A DNA stretch of 64,000 bases, from contig OX392536.1 in the NCBI GenBank assembly GCA_947623455.1, positions 37,329,465 to 37,393,464 on the forward strand, read 5' to 3'. A program made the translations under genes and the position numbers. This document shows, piece after piece, positions 1 to 12,867 of this stretch. The notes under the pieces are model-generated. The model did not search any database. It worked only from the letters and a program-made list of their open reading frames with translations, and was not told the origin of the DNA. This DNA comes from Mimachlamys varia. Taxonomy: Eukaryota; Mollusca; Bivalvia; Pectinida; Pectinidae. How positions within the stretch are numbered: position 1 is the first letter of the stretch; each line of letters begins with the position of its first letter.

Positions 1-645
1 GGCAACCTTTAGTCCTCGGTGTGATGGAAGGCAGGAACTAAATCACAATATGGCTTGTGTGTCCACATCATCCTGTCTGTGGTATCAATTAGTCCTCGGT
101 GTGATGGAAGGCAGGAACTAAATCACAATATGGCTCGTGTGTCCACATCATCCTGTCTGTGGTATCAATTAGTCCTCGGTGTGATAGAAGGCAGGAACTA
201 AATCACAATATGGCTGGTGTGGCCACATCATCCTGTCTGTGGCATCAATTAGTCCTCGGTGTGATGGAAGGCAGGAACTAGATCACAATATGGCTCGTGT
301 GTCCACATCATCCTGTCTGTGGTATCAATTAGTCCTCGGTGTGATAGAAGGCAGGAACTAAATCACAATATGGCTGGTGTGGCCACATCATCCTGTCTGT
401 GGCATCAATTAGTCCTCGGTGTGATGGAAGGCAGGAACTAGATCACAATATGGCTCGTGTGTCCACATCATCCTGTCTGTGGTATCAATTAGTCCTCGGT
501 GTGATAGAAGGCAGGAACTAAATCACAATATGGCTCGTGTGTCCACATCATCCTGTCTGTGGCATCAATTAGTCCTCGGTGTGATAGAAGGCAGGAACTA
601 AATCACAATATGGCTTGTGTGTCCACATCACCCTGTCTGTATAGG
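1..645. repeat. 80-bp tandem repeat, about 8 copies, dimeric higher-order pattern
   Basis: The block agtcctcggtgtgat recurs at 11, 91, 171, 251, 331, 411, 491 and 571, an exact 80-bp period. Variants at gtgat(g/a)gaag, (a/g)atcac, ct(c/g/t)gtgtg and gg(t/c)atc are linked: copies 3-4 and 5-6 form two matching 160-bp dimers, so the array last grew by dimers. It runs off the left edge of the window, so its true length is unknown. No coding frame persists through it. Confidence 0.97.
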
Positions 646-647
646 GA

Positions 648-1272
648 GGTAAACAAGATCAATATCAATGACAGATCAGAACCATTGACTGTTTACATGT
701 GACCTGTACATGCCAGTTCCTTGACTTTCTGTCGGTAAATATCATAATATACAATGTACATGTATATACAAAGGGTACAGAAGTAATTCCAAGTGAAGAC
801 AAACGTGCTTGTCACTTTTGGAATGACTTATTTGCCCTTTACACAATGTTAGTAATTCGTATTCTATCAATATCCATTTTTAAGGATCCAGTGTGATTTG
901 GAAAACTACTGTTTACATTACTTCTTTGACCCACATGTATATATAGTATATAAGGAGCCGCCCATTACAGAATGTAATGACCAAATGTTCTATAATGGGC
1001 GGCTTAATCCGTCTGTTAACGACAATAAAACTATTTTCTGAATTATGTTATATGTATAGTAAAATATTTAAGGCCAGCAGTAGAACCATTTTTTTCTTTC
1101 TAATTCTTCTCCGTTTTTATTGTTTACCTCCTTCCCATCCTTCATCTTTGTTCGGTTGTAATTGTTTTCATGTGCTTTATATAATAAAATATACCGGAGA
1201 AGGCGTTTCCAAGTTTATATATTTTGTGCCCAATCCTTTTGAAGAATAACAAATGAAATATGTTTAAAACTA
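648..1272. other. Anonymous AT-rich stretch with a decayed MITE relative
   Basis: No gene is supported. Positions 717-741 (ttgactttctgtcggtaaat) resemble the terminal repeat of the MITE at 58652-58792. Positions 946-1007 match that element's centre: tataaggagccgcccat, then ttctataatgggcggc, which form a hairpin. About 200 bp of unrelated sequence separates the two parts and no right terminus is visible, so this is a broken copy. Confidence 0.55.
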
Positions 1273-1274
1273 TC

Positions 1275-2690
1275 AAATCTCCTATAACCTATCAGTAGGT
1301 TTTATCCTATAACCTATCAGTAGGTTTTCTCCTATAACCTATCAACAGGCTTTTTCCTATAACCTATCAACAGGTTTTACCCTATCCCCTATCAGTAAGC
1401 TTTTTCCTATAACCTATCAGTAGGCTTTATCATATAACCTATCAGTAGGCTTTATCCTTAAACCTATCGGTAGGCTTTATCCTTTAACGTATCAGTAGGT
1501 TTTACCCTATAACCTATCGGTAGGCTTTATCTTATAACCTATCAGTAGGCTTTACCCTATAACCTATCGGCAGGCTTTATCCTATAACCTATCAGTAAGA
1601 TTTATCCTATAACCTATCAGTAGGTTTTACCCTATAACCTATCAGTAGGCTTTCTCCTATAACCTATCAGTAGGCTTTTTCCTATAACGTATCAGTAGGT
1701 TTTACCCTATAACCTACCAGTAGGCTTTATCTTATAACCTATCAGTAGGCTTTTTCCTATAACCTATCAGCAGATTTTTCCATATCACCTATCCGTAGGC
1801 TTTTTCCTATAACGTATCAGTAGGTTTTACCCTATAACCTATCGGTAGGCTTTATCCTATAACCTATCGGTAGGCTTTATCCTATAACCTATCAGTAGGT
1901 TTTACCCTATAACATATCGGTAGGCTTTATCCTATAACCTATCAGTAGGTTTTACCCTATAACCTATCAGTAGGCTTTACCCTATAACCTATCGGTAGGC
2001 TTTATCCGATAACCTATCGGTAGGCTTTATCCTATAACCTATCAGTAGGTTTTACCCTATAACATATCGGTAGGTTTTACCCTATAACCTATCGGTAGGC
2101 TTTATCCTATAACCTATCGGTAGGCTTTATCATATAACCTATCAGTAGGTTTTACCCTATAACATATCGGTAGGTTTTACCCTATAACCTATCAGTAGGT
2201 TTTACCCTATAACCTATCGGTAGGCTTTATCCTATAACCTATCGGTAGGCTTTATCCTATAACCTATCAGTAGGTTTTACCCTATAACATATCGGTAGGC
2301 TTTATCCTATAACCTATCAGTAGGTTTTACCCTATAACCTATCAGTAGGTTTTACCCTATAACCTATCGGTAGGCTTTATCCTATAACCTATCGGTAGGC
2401 TTTATCCTATAACCTATCAGTAGGTTTTACCCTATAACATATCGGTAGGTTTTACCCTATAACCTATCAGTAGGTTTTACCCTATAACCTATCGGTAGGC
2501 TTTATCCTATATCATATCAATAGGCTTTCTCCTATATCATATCAATAGGCTTTCTCCTATAACCGACCGCAAGGCTTTTTCCTATAACTTATTAGTAGGC
2601 ATTCTGCTATAACCTTTCAGTGGGTTTTCCTCTACAATCGAATTAGCAGACTTCTCCTATAACCTAGCAATGGGCGTTCTCCTATAACGT
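1275..2690. repeat. 25-bp minisatellite, about 55 copies
   Basis: The unit is cctataacctatcagtaggt plus ttta(t/c), repeated head to tail with a 25-bp period. Recurrent variants (atcggtagg, aacatatcgg, gctttat versus gttttac) occur in the same order several times between about 1800 and 2500, so multi-unit blocks have been duplicated. Units decay at both ends, particularly after 2500. No gene. Confidence 0.97.
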
Positions 2691-2820
2691 TCGGCACCGT
2701 AGTGTTCCCAAATTTGTGTTGTCACATTATGAGATATGCTATGATATAAGATGGGGCTTTTCTGACATAACTTTCTGACATGCACTTTTGAAAACTCTAT
2801 CCAGCATGGCAAGATATCAA

Positions 2821-5800
2821 AACAAGAGGCCCAACGGGCCTTAACGGTCATCTGACTAGCAATTGTAAAATCACTATGAAAATACGTGTAGTCATTAAAT
2901 CAAGTTATAATATTCCTGTTTAGATTGCCAAGTTCAAGATAGTGGCCTTCTTGGATTTCTGATGGGCTTGAAAAATAACAACACTTTGTTGGGACCATCT
3001 CAGGATATCATTTCTGGCAAGTTTCAGCTCAATTCCACTGGTAGAACTTGAGAAGTTTAGAATGTGTTTTCAAAATGGCCGCTGTTGAGGCCATCTTGGA
3101 TTTTTGACTACACGAAAAATAACAGTTTCGTTTTGGCCCCAGTGACCTTGAATGAAAGTCAAGGTCATTTCTTTGAACAAACTTGGTAGCCCTTTATCCC
3201 AGCATGCCACAGGCCCAATATTAGATCTCTGGGCCTTTTGGTTATTCAGAAGAAGTTGTTTAAAGATTATGACCGTTTTGGTCCCTGTGACCTTGAATGA
3301 AAGTCAAGTTCATTTCTTTGAACAAACTTGGTAGCCCTTTATCCAAGCATGCCACAGGCCCAATATCAGGTCTCTGGGCCTTTTGGTTATTCAGAAGAAG
3401 TCGTTTAAAGATTATGACCGTTTTGGCCCCTGTGACCTTGAATGAAAGTCAAGGTTATTTCTTTGAACAAACTTGGTAGCCCTTTATCCCAGCATGCCAC
3501 AGGCCCAATATTAGATCTCTGGGCCTTTTGGTTATTCAGAAGAAGTTGTTTAAAGATTATGACCGTTTTGGTCCCTGTGACCTTGAATGAAAGTCAAGTT
3601 CATTTCTTTGAACAAACTTGGTAGCCCTTTATCCCAGCATGCCACAGGCCCAATATCAGGTCTCTGGGCCTTTTGGTTATTCAGAAGAAGTTGTTTAAAG
3701 ATTATGACCGTTTTGGTCCCAGTGACCTTGAATGAAAGTCAAGGAAATTTCTTTGAACAAACTTGGTAGCCCTTTATCCCAGCATGCCACAGGCCCAATA
3801 TCAGGTCTCTGGGCTTTTTGGTTATTCAGAAGAAGTTGTTTAAAGATTATGACCGTTTTGTCCCCTGTGACCTTGAATGAAGGTCAAGGTCATTTGTTTG
3901 AACAAACTTGGTACCCCTTTATCCCAGCATAACACAGGCCCAATATCAGGTCTCTGGGCCTTTTGGTTATTCAGAAGAAGTCGTTCAAAGATTTTGACCT
4001 TTTTGGCCCCTGTGACCTTGAATGAAGGTCAAGGTCATTTGTTTGAACAAACTTGGTAGCCCTTTATCCCAGCATGCCACAGGCCCAATATTAGGTCTAT
4101 GGGCCTTTTGGTTATTCTGAAGAAGTCGTTTAAAAATTATGACCGTTTTGTCCCCTGTGACCTTGAATGAAGGTCAAGGTCATTTCTTTGAACAAACTTG
4201 GTAGCCCTTTATCTCAGCATAACACAGGACCAATATCAGGTCTCTGGGCCTTTTGGTTATTCAGAAGAAGTTGTTTAAAAAGATTTTGACCTTTTTGGCC
4301 CCTGTGACCTTGAATGAAAGTCAGGGTCATTTGTTTGAACAAACTTGGTAGCCCTTTATCCCAGCATAACACAGGCCCATTATCAGGTCTCTGGGCCTTT
4401 TGGTTATTCAGAAGAAGTCGTTCAAAGATTTTGACCTTTTTGGCCCCTGTGACCTTGAATGAAGGTCAAGGTCATTTGTTTGAACAAACTTGGTACCCCT
4501 TTATCCCAGCATAACACAGGCCCATTATCAGGTCTCTGGGCCTTTTGGTTATTCAGAAGAAGTCGTTCAAAGATTTTGACCTTTTTGGCCCCTGTGACCT
4601 TGAATGAAGGTCAAGGTCATTTGTTTGAACAAACTTGGTAGCCCTTAATCCCAGCATGCCACAGGCCCAATATTAGGTCTCTGGGCCTTTTGGTTCTTCA
4701 GAAGAAGTCGTTTAAAAATTATGACCGTTTTGTCCCCTGTGACCTTGAATGCAGGTTAAGGTCATTTCTTTGAACAAACTTGGTAGCCCTTTATCTCAGC
4801 ATAACACAGGACCAATATCAGGTCTCTGGGCCTTTTGGTTATTCAGAAGAAGTTGTTTAAAGATTATGACCGTTTTGGTCCCTGTGACCTTGAATGAAAG
4901 TCAAGTTCATTTCTTTGAACAAACTTGGTAGCCCTTTATCCCAGCATGCCACAGGCCCAATATCAGGTCTCTGGGCCTTTTGGTTATTCAGAAGAAGTCG
5001 TTCAAAGACTTTGACCTTTTTGGCCCCTGTGACCTTGAATGAAGGTCAAGGTCATTTATTTGAACAAACTTGGTACCCCTTTATCCCAGCATGCCACAGG
5101 CCCAATATTAGATCTCTGGGCCTTTTGGTTATTCAGAAGAAGTCGTTTAAAAATTATGACCGTTTTGTCCCCTGTGACCTTGAATGAAGGTCAAGGTCAT
5201 TTCTTTGAACAAACTTGGTAGCCCTTTATCTCAGCATAACACAGGACCAATATCAGGTCTCTGGGCCTTTTGGTTATTCAGAAGAAGTTGTTTAAAAAGA
5301 TTTTGACCTTTTCGGCCCCTGTGACCTTGAATGAAGGTCAAGGTCATTTGTTTGAACAAACTTGGTACCCCTTTATCCCAGCATAACACAGGCCCAATAT
5401 TAGGTCTCTGGGCCTTTTGGTTATTCAGAAGAAGTCGTTCAAAGATTTTGACCTTTTTGGCCCCTGTGACCTTGAATGAAGGTCAAGGTCATTTGTTTGA
5501 ACAAACTTGGTAGCCCTTTATCCCAGCATGCCACAGGCCCAATATTAGGTCTCTGGGCCTTTTGGTTCTTCAGAAGAAGTCGTTCAAAGATTTTGACCTT
5601 TTTGGCCCCTGTGACCTTGAATGAAGGTCAAGGTCATTTGTTTGAACAAACTTGGTACCCCTTCATCCCAGCATGGCACAAGCCCAATATTGGGTCTATG
5701 GGCCTTTTGGTTTATGAGAAGAAGATGTTTAAATGGAAAAGTTTACGGACGGCGCACGGCGCACGACGCACGACGCACGACGCACGGCGCACGACGCACG

Positions 5801-5868
5801 GCGCACGACGACGGACGAAGCATGATGACTATAGGTCATCCTGACCCTTCGGGTCAGATGACCTAAAA
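2821..5868 (+). mobile_element. Non-autonomous element with terminal hairpins and a 145-bp satellite core
   Basis: The left end carries a small hairpin (ggccc-aac-gggcc, 2828-2840) followed by ggtcatctgac. The right end carries its inverse gtcagatgacc inside a strong hairpin at 5834-5863 (inner stem ctgaccc-ttc-gggtcag). Between them lie a unique 5' part (2850-3125), about 18 tandem 145-bp units, and a short gcacgacgcacggc microsatellite (5752-5818). Terminal hairpins, a tandem core and a 3' microsatellite resemble Helentron-associated, pearl/Cv-type elements of bivalves. That family assignment is inference; the architecture is visible directly. Confidence 0.75.
3130..5720. repeat. 145-bp tandem repeat, about 18 copies
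   Basis: Each unit runs from gtgaccttgaatgaaagtca through ggcccaatatcaggtctctg to ttattcagaagaagt. Spacing is 145 bp throughout, except for two 147-bp units with an extra aa at about 4278 and 5295. Two subfamilies (attatgaccgttttg and attttgacctttttgg) alternate in blocks. Each unit has an open 60-codon frame, but 145 is not a multiple of 3, so the frame shifts from unit to unit and no long protein is encoded. Confidence 0.96.
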
Positions 5869-5869
5869 A

Positions 5870-6135
5870 TCTCTATCCCGCAAAGCATGTCACGAAACGT
5901 GACGCCATAATGGCTCAACGATGAATTCATGTCACGAAGATGGAAAATTACAAAGCTGAAAAATGAAAAGTTGACATGTTTAAAAAAATATTTCATTTTC
6001 AAAACCTGTAGGCAGTCCAAACGTTTTGGCATATTTTTGGGACTGACTTTGATAGTTGGAATGGGATCAAACACTCTCAACGCCTCGGGTTTACCAAAGA
6101 AAACCCCTCGAGTGGAATTCCTTGTTCTCACAGGG
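5870..6135. repeat. Diverged copy of the palindromic family seen at 17.9-20.0 kb
   Basis: The order of motifs matches the 18-20 kb units: cacgaaacgtgacgccataa, then tcaaaa, then cctcgggttt and aaaacccctcgagtggaatt. The match is loose and the palindrome arms have mostly decayed. I call it a relic of the same family. No gene is visible. Confidence 0.45.
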
Positions 6136-6152
6136 ACCTGATAATTTGTTAG

Positions 6153-6338
6153 AGCTAGTTTTGCACCCAAAATAGGATGTTTAGAGTAATTTTACACTTT
6201 TGGGGGGTAAAGATAAAAAAAAATGCCCCTCATGACAATTTAGGGGGGGTATTTCTTTATCGAAAACTGATCTTAACCCCCCTCAGTGTAAAATTACAAA
6301 ATTACTCTAAACACCCTATTCTAGGTCGAAAACTAGCT
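6153..6338. mobile_element. MITE with about 45-bp terminal inverted repeats
   Basis: The left end (6153-6197) contains aggatgtttagagtaatttt and the right end (6286-6338) its inverse aaattactctaaacacccta, each flanked by agctagtttt or aaaactagct. The right arm carries a short internal insertion. No open frame. A partly deleted relative lies at 11446-11560. Confidence 0.75.
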
Positions 6339-6339
6339 G

Positions 6340-7920
6340 TTCGTTTTTACACGCCTGTGTAATGTGTTGAAATGAAAACGTAAATAAGAACACATAGGAT
6401 ATTACCTTTTTGCGTTTATTAACGGTAACACAAACAATGAAATCAGTATCAAAATGTTATTTCTTTATAAACCGTATAAACTAACACTAACATACAACTC
6501 CATACTCCATACAACTTAACCACTCATAACGAGTAACTTTAATCCGTGACGTCACACACGGATACAGGGTCCTTCCCCTCTTGTCTACTGCAGATCAAGT
6601 TCCTATTCAAAAAGTGTTGAAAGTTGAGAGTTAGGAAAAGCTATGGTACATACAAGATATAAAATATGCATAACTTTAAGTCTGTATACGGACAGAATTA
6701 CACTACATTGTAGGATCTGCTTGCCTATAGGATATACATTGTATATAGGACGTTGTATTTTTAAAGTATTTCATTGTAAGATTACGATTTCATTTTCAAA
6801 ACATCAACTTAATTTGAAATATATACATGTATAACTGTATAAACACTTTGCATATAAAAGAAATAAGAAACAATGAACATGTTTACATTGATACTGTACA
6901 TCGCTATCTGACGTTGAATGTAATAGCTCTCTGTGATTTGTGTACTTCCATTCTACAGGGGCCTGTGCCTCAAGACTTTGACAAAAAAAAACAACATAAA
7001 AAAATGATTTGAGAAAAACAAAAGAAATTTTGCAATTATTTTGTGCAATGTAAATCAACCTTATCAATAATTTCTGATAACAAAATATTTCATTTGAGCG
7101 TCACACATATTTGTACATCACACACAATTTACATGGTAAAAAACACACTTGCAAAATAGCCTAGCCGTACTCGACTTACGAAACACTAAATATCATGAAA
7201 GTTAAAAATCAAAAATATGTAAAAATAATCAGTGATTTGAGCACGTTAAGTTGTATGCCCCAGTCTGGTGTCGGGAGAAGTGTAAAGGGGTTGGGCCAAT
7301 ACTTACGGACACTCAACAACCACAGGGGCTAGATATAGTAGTGGGAGGGGCTATATTCGAGAAGGTAAAATAATTATCTGACAATCATTTCATAGTGACA
7401 TAGGGGCGTGCCTAGCCCCTATGTCAATAACACGCCGATCTATCTCCATATTAAGTCTTGATTACAGCAGAATTACATGGGAAAAAGTCTTTTGTCAGGC
7501 CCCAAATTTCACCCTGAAAAATCCCCTGGTCCCTGGTTAGCTGAACTAACTGAACATCGCAGTTTAACTCGCTTTTCATTCATTAAAAATTCACAAGAAA
7601 TACAATGTATATCTTGTATTGAGTATGACCTCTTAGGCCCGTTTCAATGCATTATACATTTTCTGTGTAGTATCTATAATACTACATGATAATATAATAA
7701 TAGTAATAATTCCTTCTTTTATTTAGACAGGGTTACTTTCGCCTAGTTTACAACACGGCCCAGTTAAAGACACATACATACAATTTACAACACATTTTAA
7801 GAATTTACACAACACTTACATAGAAATAAGATACATAAAGAGCCTGTATATAATGCAGATAATCAGTACAATTCGATAACTGTCTTCTATATGCATATAA
7901 TACTGATATATAAACATGTA
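6340..7920. other. Anonymous AT-rich stretch
   Basis: I see no gene. The only distinct structure is a hairpin at about 7395-7426 (gacatagggg ... cccctatgtc). Open frames here are short and show no family signature. Confidence 0.5.
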
Positions 7921-10900
7921 TAACGTTTACCACAGTACACGACGTTCACAACAATACATAACGTTCACCACAGTACATAACGTTCACCACAGTACATGAC
8001 GTTCACCACAGTACATAACGTTCACCATTGTACATAACGTTCACCATGGTACATAACGTTCACCATGGTACATAACGTTCACTACAGTACATAACGTTCA
8101 CCACCGTACATAACGTTCACCACAGTACATGACACCACAGTACATGACGTTCACCACAGTACATGACGTTCACCACAGTACATAACGTCCACCATGGTAC
8201 ATAACGTTCACCACAGTACATAACGTTCACTACAGTACATAACGTTCACCACCGTACATGACGTTCACCACAGTACATAACGTTCACCATGGTACATAAC
8301 GTTCACCACAGTACATAACGTTCACCACAGTACATAACGTTCACCACAGTACATAACGTTCACCACCGTACATGACGTTCACCATGGTACATAACGTTCA
8401 CCACAGTACATGACGTTCACTACAGTACATAACGTTCACCACCGTACATGACGTTCACCACAGTACATAACGTTCACCACCGTACATAACGTTCACCACA
8501 GTACATGACGTTCACCACAGTACATGACGTTCACCACCGTACATGACGTTCACTACAGTACATAACGTTCACCACAGTACATAACGTTCACCACAGTACA
8601 TGACGTTCACCACAGTACATGACGTTCACCACAGCACATGACGTTCACCACAGTACATGACGTTCACTACAGTACATAACGTTCACTACAGTACATAACG
8701 TTCACCACAGTACATAACGTTCACCACAGTACATGACGTTCACCACCGTACATGACGTTCACCACAGTACATAACGTTCACCACAGTACATAACGTTCCC
8801 CATTGTACATAACGTTCACCAGGGTACATAACGTTCAACACAGTACATGACGTTCACTAAGAACATAACGTTCACCATGGTACATAACGTTCAACACAGT
8901 ACATGACGTTCACCACAGAACATAACGTTCACCATGGTACATAACGTTCACCATGGTACATAACGTTCACTACAGTACTTGACGTTCACTACAGTACATA
9001 ACGTTCACCACAGTACATGACGTTCACCACATTACATTAAATATAAACTTTATTTATTTTACACAATTATGAAACAAGTTATACAACTTATATTGCTCAC
9101 TCTTGTTGGCCCGGATGTTAGCGCGCGAGGGGTCTTATTGTGGGAGGAAACTGGAGTTCCCGGAGAAAACCCACGTAGTCGGGCAGGTGACCCCAAACCT
9201 TTTCACGTCCGGACGGGAAATCGAACCCCGGCCGCCTGGGTGGAAAGTGAAGTGCGCTATCCACTGCACCACCCGACCACCCGGGTCAACACATTACATG
9301 ACGTTCACTACAGTACATAACGTTCACCACAGTACATAACGTTCACCATGGTACATAACGTTCACCATGGTACATAACGTTCAACACTGTACATGACGTT
9401 CACCACAGTACATGACGTTCACCACAGTACATGACGTTCACCCCTGTACATGACGTTAACCATAGTATATGACGTTCACTACAGTACATAACGTTCACCA
9501 CAGTTCATGACATTCACCACAGTAAATGACGTTCACCACAGTACATAACGTTCACCACAGTACCTAACGTTCACCACCGTACTTGACGTTCACCACCGTA
9601 CATGACGTTCACCACAGTACATGACGTTCACCACAGTACATGACGTTCACCCCTGTACATGGCGGTCACCACAGTACATGGCGGTCACCACAGTACATGA
9701 CGTTCACCACAGTACATGGCGGTCATCACAGTACATGACGTTCACCACAGTACATGGCGTTCACCACAGTACATAACGTCCACCATGGTACATAACGTTC
9801 ACCACAGTACATAACGTTCACTACAGTACATAACGTTTACCACAATACACGACGTTCACCGCAGTAAATGACGTTCAACAGAGTACATAACGTTCACCAC
9901 AGTACATGGCGGTCACCACAGTACATGACGTTTACCACAATACACGACGTTCACCACATTACATGACGTTCACCATAGTACATGGCGGTCACCACAGTAC
10001 ATGACGTTTACCACAATACACGACGTTCACCACAGTACATGACGTTCAACAGAGTACATAACGTTCAACAGAGTACATGACGTTCACCACAGTACATGAC
10101 GTTCAACAGAGTACATGACGTTCACTACAGTACATAACGTTCATCACAGTACATGACGTTCACCACAGTACATGACGTTCACCACAGTACATGACGTTCA
10201 CCACAGTACATGACGTTCAACAGAGTACATGACGTTCACCACAGTACATAACGTTCACCACAGTACATAACGTTCACCACAGTACATAACGTTCACCACA
10301 GTACATGACGTTCACCACAGTACATGACGTTCAACACAGTACATGCCTTTCAACAGAGTACATGACGTTCACCACAGTACATGACGTTCACCACAGTATA
10401 TTACGTTCCCCACTGTACATAACGTTCATCACAATACATGACGTTCACCATCGTACATCACGTTCACCACAGTATATGACGTTCACCACTGTACATAACG
10501 TTCATCACAATACATGAAGTTAATCACTGTACATGACGTTCAACACAATACATGACGTTCACCACAATACATGACGTTCACCATCGTACATCACGTTCAC
10601 CACCGTACATCACGTTCACCACAGTACATGATATTCACCACCGTACATGACGTTCACTCCTGTACATGACGATCACTACAGTACATAACGTTCACCATAG
10701 TACATAACGTTCACCACAATACATGACGTTCACCACAGGACATGACATTCAACACCGTACATAACGTTCACCACCGTACATGACGTTAACCACAGAGCTT
10801 GAAGTTCATCACAGTACATGACGTTCATCACAGGACATGACATTCACCACGGTACATGACGTTCACCACCGTACATGACGTTCACAACAGTACATGACGT

Positions 10901-10932
10901 TCATCACATTACATGACGTTCACCACAGTAGA
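7921..10932. repeat. 19-bp minisatellite, about 3 kb, interrupted by a SINE
   Basis: The unit is acgttcaccacagtacata or acgttcaccacagtacatg, with a 19-bp period from about 7921 to 10932. Variants (accatggtac, accaccgtac, atggcggtc, atcacaatac) occur in local clusters, showing regional amplification. Copies are more diverged from 10380 onward. A SINE occupies 9038-9289. Short open frames in the array are repeat artefacts. Confidence 0.96.
9038..9289 (-). mobile_element. tRNA-derived SINE inserted in the 19-bp array
   Basis: Read on the minus strand it starts with a tRNA-like head (ggtggtgcagtggatagcgc as A-box region, ggttcgat as B box). A central conserved block follows (gtgggttttctccggg, then cctcccacaata), and an A/T-rich tail with aataaagtt. 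The array-derived sequence cacattacat flanks it on both sides (9028-9037 and 9290-9299), a 10-bp target-site duplication. The central block resembles the V-type domain of metazoan SINEs; that label is from memory of the family. Confidence 0.9.
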
Positions 10933-10934
10933 TA

Positions 10935-11625
10935 ACTTTCTGTATTAAACTTACTCCAAACTAACTTTACCAACTATTAAAGAGGCAAGAAAATCACATA
11001 CATGTACAAGCTGTAAACATAAAAAATGCATAAAATTCAAACTATTTTCCACTGGGCGGGGTGGAAGAAGTTAGGGGATGTGGAAGGCAAGACACATACG
11101 TATTTTCCCAGTGAACATTGTAACAACTTGGGAACATTTAAAGGTTTATTTTAACAAATCTTGTTTTATTTGTCAAAATACGAGATTGAACTTGACATTA
11201 AAAGTGCTTCTTTGAAAATTGCCTGAAAAAATCGGTTTAAAAAACAAAACAAAAACATTAACGGAAATATCGATTCTTTAATGTCCTTAGAGGGGGACTT
11301 TGTGCATATATCGTTGGTACTTGAATATCAAATTTGCATGTCAAAAATGACGTATTCGCCCTTCCACCATCAATATAAACACTTACTTAATCAACAGAAA
11401 TAACAGTTACTCTAGCCAATATACTACAGATTACAGATTACAGTTATGTTTGAACCTAAACTAAGATGTTTAGAGTAATATTACACCTTAGGGGTTTCGA
11501 TCAATTTTCGATAAAAATCGAAAAAAAAACTCCTTAGTTTAGGTACATAACTAGCTGTAACATGTTGTCAGGTGCCTGTGGTTCAGATGTACCATTGTAT
11601 GAAAAAAAAAGAGGAACCGTCAAAA
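10935..11625. other. Anonymous stretch with a deleted MITE copy (11446-11560)
   Basis: No gene is visible. Positions 11446-11560 hold a shortened relative of the 6153-6338 MITE: acctaaactaagatgtttag at the left, ccttagtttaggtacata and ctagctgt at the right. Confidence 0.55.
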
Positions 11626-11636
11626 TATCGGCGATG

Positions 11637-11725
11637 ATATAGATGATGATGATGCTGATGATGATATGGTAAGGATGATGATGCCATGATGATGATGAAA
11701 ATGATCATGTCATGTCATGGTTTGG

Positions 11726-11783
<58 letters not shown>
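11637..11783. repeat. GAT trinucleotide microsatellite
   Basis: Imperfect gat repeats run from about 11637 and become pure from about 11726 to 11782, followed by a short (at)n. The pure block suggests a length-variable locus. Confidence 0.97.
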
Positions 11784-11784
<1 letters not shown>

Positions 11785-12237
11785 TATAATATATATATAG
11801 AACTCAGATATTGAAGGGGAGGAGATGGAATCATGATGCTACTAAATACAATATAGTGTGGATGACGAGAGTTAGCGTGAATAAAGATGGTTGTTTACAT
11901 GTGTTATGTCAAATGTAAATGCACAATATGTAAAATCTTGTTAAATCAAAAAAAATATATATATAAAAAAATATCGGCGTTACTCTGACCATTGGGTCCA
12001 CAGACTTAGCAATAGCATGAAAACAAAAAACTACCAACTTCTTCAAAAAATGACCGTCCGTCAAGTTTAATTGGAAACGATTAACGAACAATATTTTCAT
12101 TATCATCTTCTGACTAGAAACATGCAATAAGGATGGCCTATTTCACAAATACATATATGGAGAAAGATAACGAGTCTTTCGGTATATTTTCAGGTATTGT
12201 TGGAGTACCCCCTCCATTTTAAGATGGCTATAGTTAC

Positions 12238-12867
12238 TGTATATATAGAGGTTACACAACGAGTGGTTGTTAGATATGGAATTAATTTCACTCGAGTTAA
12301 TTATTTTTCAAAAGTTACAAAAGACACGAGCTTAAGCGAGTGTCTTTTGTAACTGTTAAAAAAAATTAACGAGAGTGAAATTAATTCCATATCCAATAAC
12401 CACTAGTCGTGTCACCTGTTTCTACCACAACACCATTAAGTTACAGTGGCAGTGTTGTTTTCTGTGAACCGCGGATGATATTTGCGCGAAACACATCATC
12501 TCGTTTATATTCCCGCCAAATTGTGACGACGTGGTAAATCGATGACGACGTCAACAATCAGCACGTTGCATTGAACCACGTGATTTCTGGTCAAAGTTCA
12601 ACTTATCAACCAATCAGGTCATATTCCACTAGTGGTATATAACATATATTTATGCAACAGTCAGCACGTTTATACAATGGTCTGAGAGTGAAATATCACG
12701 GGGTATTGTGGTAGAAACAGGTCACTCTCGTAAATTATTTTTAAAAGTTACAAAAGACACTCGCTACAGCTCATGTCTTTTGTAACTTTTAAAAAACAAT
12801 TAACTCGAGTAAAATAAATTCCATATCCTCCAACAACCACTCGTTATGTAACCTCTATATATATAAT
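12238..12867. mobile_element. Fold-back element with about 180-bp inverted arms and nested hairpins
   Basis: The left arm (tatatagaggttacacaacg, then gagtggttgttagatatgga) is mirrored at 12690-12867. Each arm holds its own hairpin built from gttacaaaagacac and gtgtcttttgtaac (left about 12320-12352, right about 12747-12787). A second inner pair, acctgtttctaccacaa and ttgtggtagaaacaggt, brackets the roughly 270-bp centre. No coding frame. It is a MITE-like or fold-back transposon of unknown superfamily. Confidence 0.85.

Noticed and set aside
3152..5866. Series of about 60-aa open frames (MKVKVISLNKLGSPLSQH type) at regular spacing
   Set aside because: They come from the 145-bp repeat. The period is not a multiple of 3, so the frame changes every unit, and there are no gene signals.
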